This document shows, piece after piece, positions 5,608 through 7,297 of a DNA stretch of 7,297 bases. Where the stretch lies: contig CANNEJ010000070.1 of NCBI GenBank assembly GCA_947503585.1, forward strand, positions 1 to 7,297, in the 5' to 3' direction. Numbering within the stretch: the stretch's first letter is position 1; the number at the start of each line of letters is the position of its first letter. The position numbers were made by a program, and so were the translations under genes. The stretch comes from Anaerolineales bacterium (GTDB lineage: Bacteria > Chloroflexota > Anaerolineae > Anaerolineales > UBA11657). The notes beneath the pieces were generated by a model, which was not told the DNA's origin, made no database searches, and saw only the letters and a program-made list of their open reading frames with translations.

Positions 5608-7297
5608 ATGCGGAAATTGCGGGCGGGTTTTGCGGGTTTGCTGGTGGCCGCACTTATGCTGCAGTCAGGCATGGCTGCGCTGCCGGCAGCGCGCGCTGCA
5701 GCTGCGAGCACACCTGCGCCGGATGCAGTGCCAACCGTTGCTGCAACCGCCACCGCGACAGTAGCCGCGCCCACCGCGGAGCCGACCGCCGCGCCGACTG
5801 CCGCGCCCACCGCCACAACCACCGCCACGCCCACTGCCGCGCCCACTGCCACGCCTGCGTCCGGCGCTGCGCCACAACTACCAATTATTGGCTCCGGCAG
5901 TGTGCCCAACTACGATCGCGGTGCGTGGAATCACTGGGTGGACGCTGACAATGACTGCCAAAACACGCGCGCCGAAGTGTTGATTGCCCAGAGCCTTGCG
6001 CCCGTAACCTTCACGACCAGCAGCAACTGCACGGTGCTAAGCGGGCGCTGGTATGACCCCTACACCAACGCATACTTCACCATTGCGCATGACTTGGATG
6101 TGGACCACTTTGTGCCGCTGGGCAACGCGCACAGCGCCGGTGGCTCTGATTGGGCGCCGGAGCGCAAACGGGATTACGCAAATTCCCTCTCCGACGTTGA
6201 CCACCTGATTGCAGTTTCGCTGTCGGCTAACCGCTCCAAGGGCAACCGCGCTCCAGATGAATGGATGCCGCCCAACCGCAGCTACTGGTGCGAATACGCC
6301 TATGACTGGATTCGCATCAAGACTGCCTGGGGCCTTGCCGCCACGCAAACCGAGTGGGCTGCATTGCAAACAATGACCGCGACTTGCCCGGCTGGCTTTA
6401 CTTACGCCAACGCGGCTGGCGGCGCTGCGGCACGGCCGGCCACACCGGGGGCGGTGGAGCCTACTGCCACATCTTCAATCCCCAACTTGCCCAGCCTGGC
6501 TGCGCCGGTTGTCTCCGGTGTTGGCGCAACTTTTGCCAGTGTCACGCTGCCGGCCAAGCCGGCCGGCTTTGATAACTACGGCAACCAGTTTTATGTAAAG
6601 CTGTTTACAGCAGCGGATGCCACCAGCGGAGAAATTGTGCTGGGCGGCTGGGTTTACGCTGCCACACCGTGGGGCACGCTGCAGGCAACTTCGAACACGG
6701 CGCTGCAGGTCAGCACAACTTATTGGGCGCGCTTCTGGCTGCGTGACAGCCTGGGGCGCGAGGTGTTGTCTGATGCCACAAGCTTCACCACACTCGCAAT
6801 GCCGGCCCTGCCCACGCTGACTGCACCGGTTGTTTCAAAAATCGGCGGCACCTTTGCCAGCGTCACGCTGCCGGCCAACCTGGCCGGCTTTGATAACTAC
6901 GGCAACCAGTTTTATGCAAAGCTGTTCACAGCGGCGGATGCCAGCAGCGGAGAAAGTGTGCTGGGCGGGTGGGCTTACGCTGCCACACCGTGGGGCACGC
7001 TGCAGGCAACTTCGAACACAGCACTGCTGCCCGGCACAACTTATTGGGCGCGCTTCTGGCTGCGCGACAACTTCGGGCGCACTGTACTTTCTGATGCCGC
7101 AAGCTTCACCACACTCGGGTCGCCACTGCCGGGCGTGCCGCCCCTGGATGCGCCGGTGGTGACTGCGGTATTGCCGGACAACGTGACGGTGCGCTGGCCG
7201 GCCAAGCCGGCCTGGTTTGACGACGCCACGATGACCGAGGTCACGCTTATGGCCTGCCCGACGGCCGAGTTTCCCTGCAACTGGCTCGGCACGCCCT
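5608..7297 (+). CDS. Secreted HNH nuclease (DUF1524/GmrSD C-terminal type) with Thr-Ala-Pro linker and Fn3-like repeats, C-terminally cut by window edge
   Basis: The frame is open to the window end, giving 563 residues. Residues 1-30 form a Sec signal peptide (MRKLR, hydrophobic core, cleavage probably near Ala30). Residues 35-85 are a Thr/Ala/Pro-rich linker. Residues 101-260 form the nuclease domain: YDRGAWNHWVDADNDC (102-117), a start typical of extracellular members, then DLDVDHFVPL (162-171) with the catalytic Asp166-His167, and SANRSKGN (206-213) with Asn208 and Lys211, completing an HNH/beta-beta-alpha metal site. Cys117, Cys141, Cys228 and Cys260 could form two disulfides. Residues 297-396 and 404-503 are near-identical Fn3-like repeats, and a diverged third begins at 513. 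The family degrades DNA; action on extracellular DNA is inferred from the signal peptide. ATG 5608 follows AGGGA (5596-5600) by seven bases and starts the signal peptide. The usual extracellular family member is about 200-250 residues, so the repeat tail is extra, possibly for surface or polymer binding. Confidence 0.88.
   Translation, partial: MRKLRAGFAGLLVAALMLQSGMAALPAARAAAASTPAPDAVPTVAATATATVAAPTAEPTAAPTAAPTATTTATPTAAPTATPASGAAPQLPIIGSGSVPNYDRGAWNHWVDADNDCQNTRAEVLIAQSLAPVTFTTSSNCTVLSGRWYDPYTNAYFTIAHDLDVDHFVPLGNAHSAGGSDWAPERKRDYANSLSDVDHLIAVSLSANRSKGNRAPDEWMPPNRSYWCEYAYDWIRIKTAWGLAATQTEWAALQTMTATCPAGFTYANAAGGAAARPATPGAVEPTATSSIPNLPSLAAPVVSGVGATFASVTLPAKPAGFDNYGNQFYVKLFTAADATSGEIVLGGWVYAATPWGTLQATSNTALQVSTTYWARFWLRDSLGREVLSDATSFTTLAMPALPTLTAPVVSKIGGTFASVTLPANLAGFDNYGNQFYAKLFTAADASSGESVLGGWAYAATPWGTLQATSNTALLPGTTYWARFWLRDNFGRTVLSDAASFTTLGSPLPGVPPLDAPVVTAVLPDNVTVRWPAKPAWFDDATMTEVTLMACPTAEFPCNWLGTP
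5734..5859 (+). repeat. Low-complexity Thr-Ala-Pro linker coding repeat
   Basis: This stretch encodes residues 43-84 of the secreted nuclease, built from variations of Thr-Ala-Ala-Pro and Thr-Ala-Thr. The DNA uses recurring GCCGCGCCCACC/ACT-like units with shifting third bases, so it is repetitive at both protein and DNA level and is likely to vary in length between strains. Linkers of this kind keep an exported catalytic domain away from its membrane or wall anchor and are frequent in Chloroflexota secreted proteins. Open frames on the minus strand here are by-products of the repeat. Confidence 0.75.
6496..7116 (+). repeat. Tandem near-identical Fn3-like domain repeats
   Basis: Unit 1 (6496-6795) and unit 2 (6817-7116) are each 300 bases with a 321-base period. 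By hand count they differ at about 39 of 300 bases and about 17 of 100 residues, mostly in the first and last thirds. Conserved cores are GFDNYGNQFY, AATPWGTLQATSNTAL and TTYWARFWLRD. The last of these and the closing SFTTL resemble the end of a fibronectin type III or related Ig-like fold. A third unit starting at 7144 keeps LDAPVV and the PAKPAWFD segment but diverges strongly, gaining two cysteines (residues 550 and 557), before the window ends. Confidence 0.85.

Noticed and set aside
5601..5909. Minus-strand frame with Val-Gly-Ala repeats
   Set aside because: The repetitive product is the complement of the Thr-Ala-Pro linker coding repeat and has no independent support.
5472..5948. Open frame overlapping the nuclease start, including a possible leader peptide from ATG 5532
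   Set aside because: It runs out of frame through the signal peptide and linker of the nuclease gene, is Cys/His/Arg-rich with no domain, and has no clear ribosome site.
5734..7116. CRISPR array or satellite-like repeat
   Set aside because: The repeats stay in frame, have a 321-base period or irregular short units, and encode protein modules; there are no short repeats with unique spacers.

Overview
The window is GC-rich (roughly two thirds G+C by eye) and densely coded. The best guess for the source is a member of the Chloroflexota. The clues are a PPOX-class enzyme of the F420-dependent Rv2061 type and a secreted protein with a long Thr-Ala-Pro linker of the kind common in Chloroflexota exoproteins. 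An actinobacterial or other F420-using source cannot be excluded. No tRNA, rRNA, CRISPR array, transposase or phage gene was seen.

Layout: (1) 1-246, plus strand, C-terminal part of a YhcH/YjgK/YiaL (EbgC-like) sugar-metabolism protein cut by the window edge. (2) 323-2970, plus strand, two overlapping genes for a molybdenum hydroxylase of the isoquinoline 1-oxidoreductase type: a small [2Fe-2S] subunit, then a large molybdopterin-binding subunit with a twin-arginine leader. (3) 3038-3427, plus strand, a small Rv2061-type PPOX flavin/F420 oxidoreductase. (4) 3501-4415, plus strand, a two-module VOC protein resembling CatE catechol 2,3-dioxygenase. (5) 4560-5282, minus strand, a multi-pass DoxX-like membrane protein that ends in an excisionase-type helix-turn-helix. 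(6) 5283-5607, a 325-base divergent intergenic region with a near-consensus sigma70 promoter and several inverted repeats. (7) 5608 to the window end, plus strand, a secreted HNH nuclease (DUF1524/GmrSD C-terminal type) with a Thr-Ala-Pro linker and tandem Fn3-like repeats, running off the edge.

Genes 2-4 lie in one direction with gaps of about 70 bases. They could form an oxidative catabolic module: hydroxylation of a heteroaromatic or aldehyde substrate, a flavin/F420 redox step and ring cleavage. Substrates cannot be read from the sequence. Genes 5 and 7 are divergently transcribed from a shared region, so the membrane-tethered HTH protein is a candidate regulator of itself and of the secreted nuclease; this is inference.

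The points most worth a second look are the DoxX-HTH fusion, the nuclease with Fn3-like repeats, the clustered GGCAAC inverted repeats between them, and a strong excess of the hexamer GCCGGC, highest between genes.
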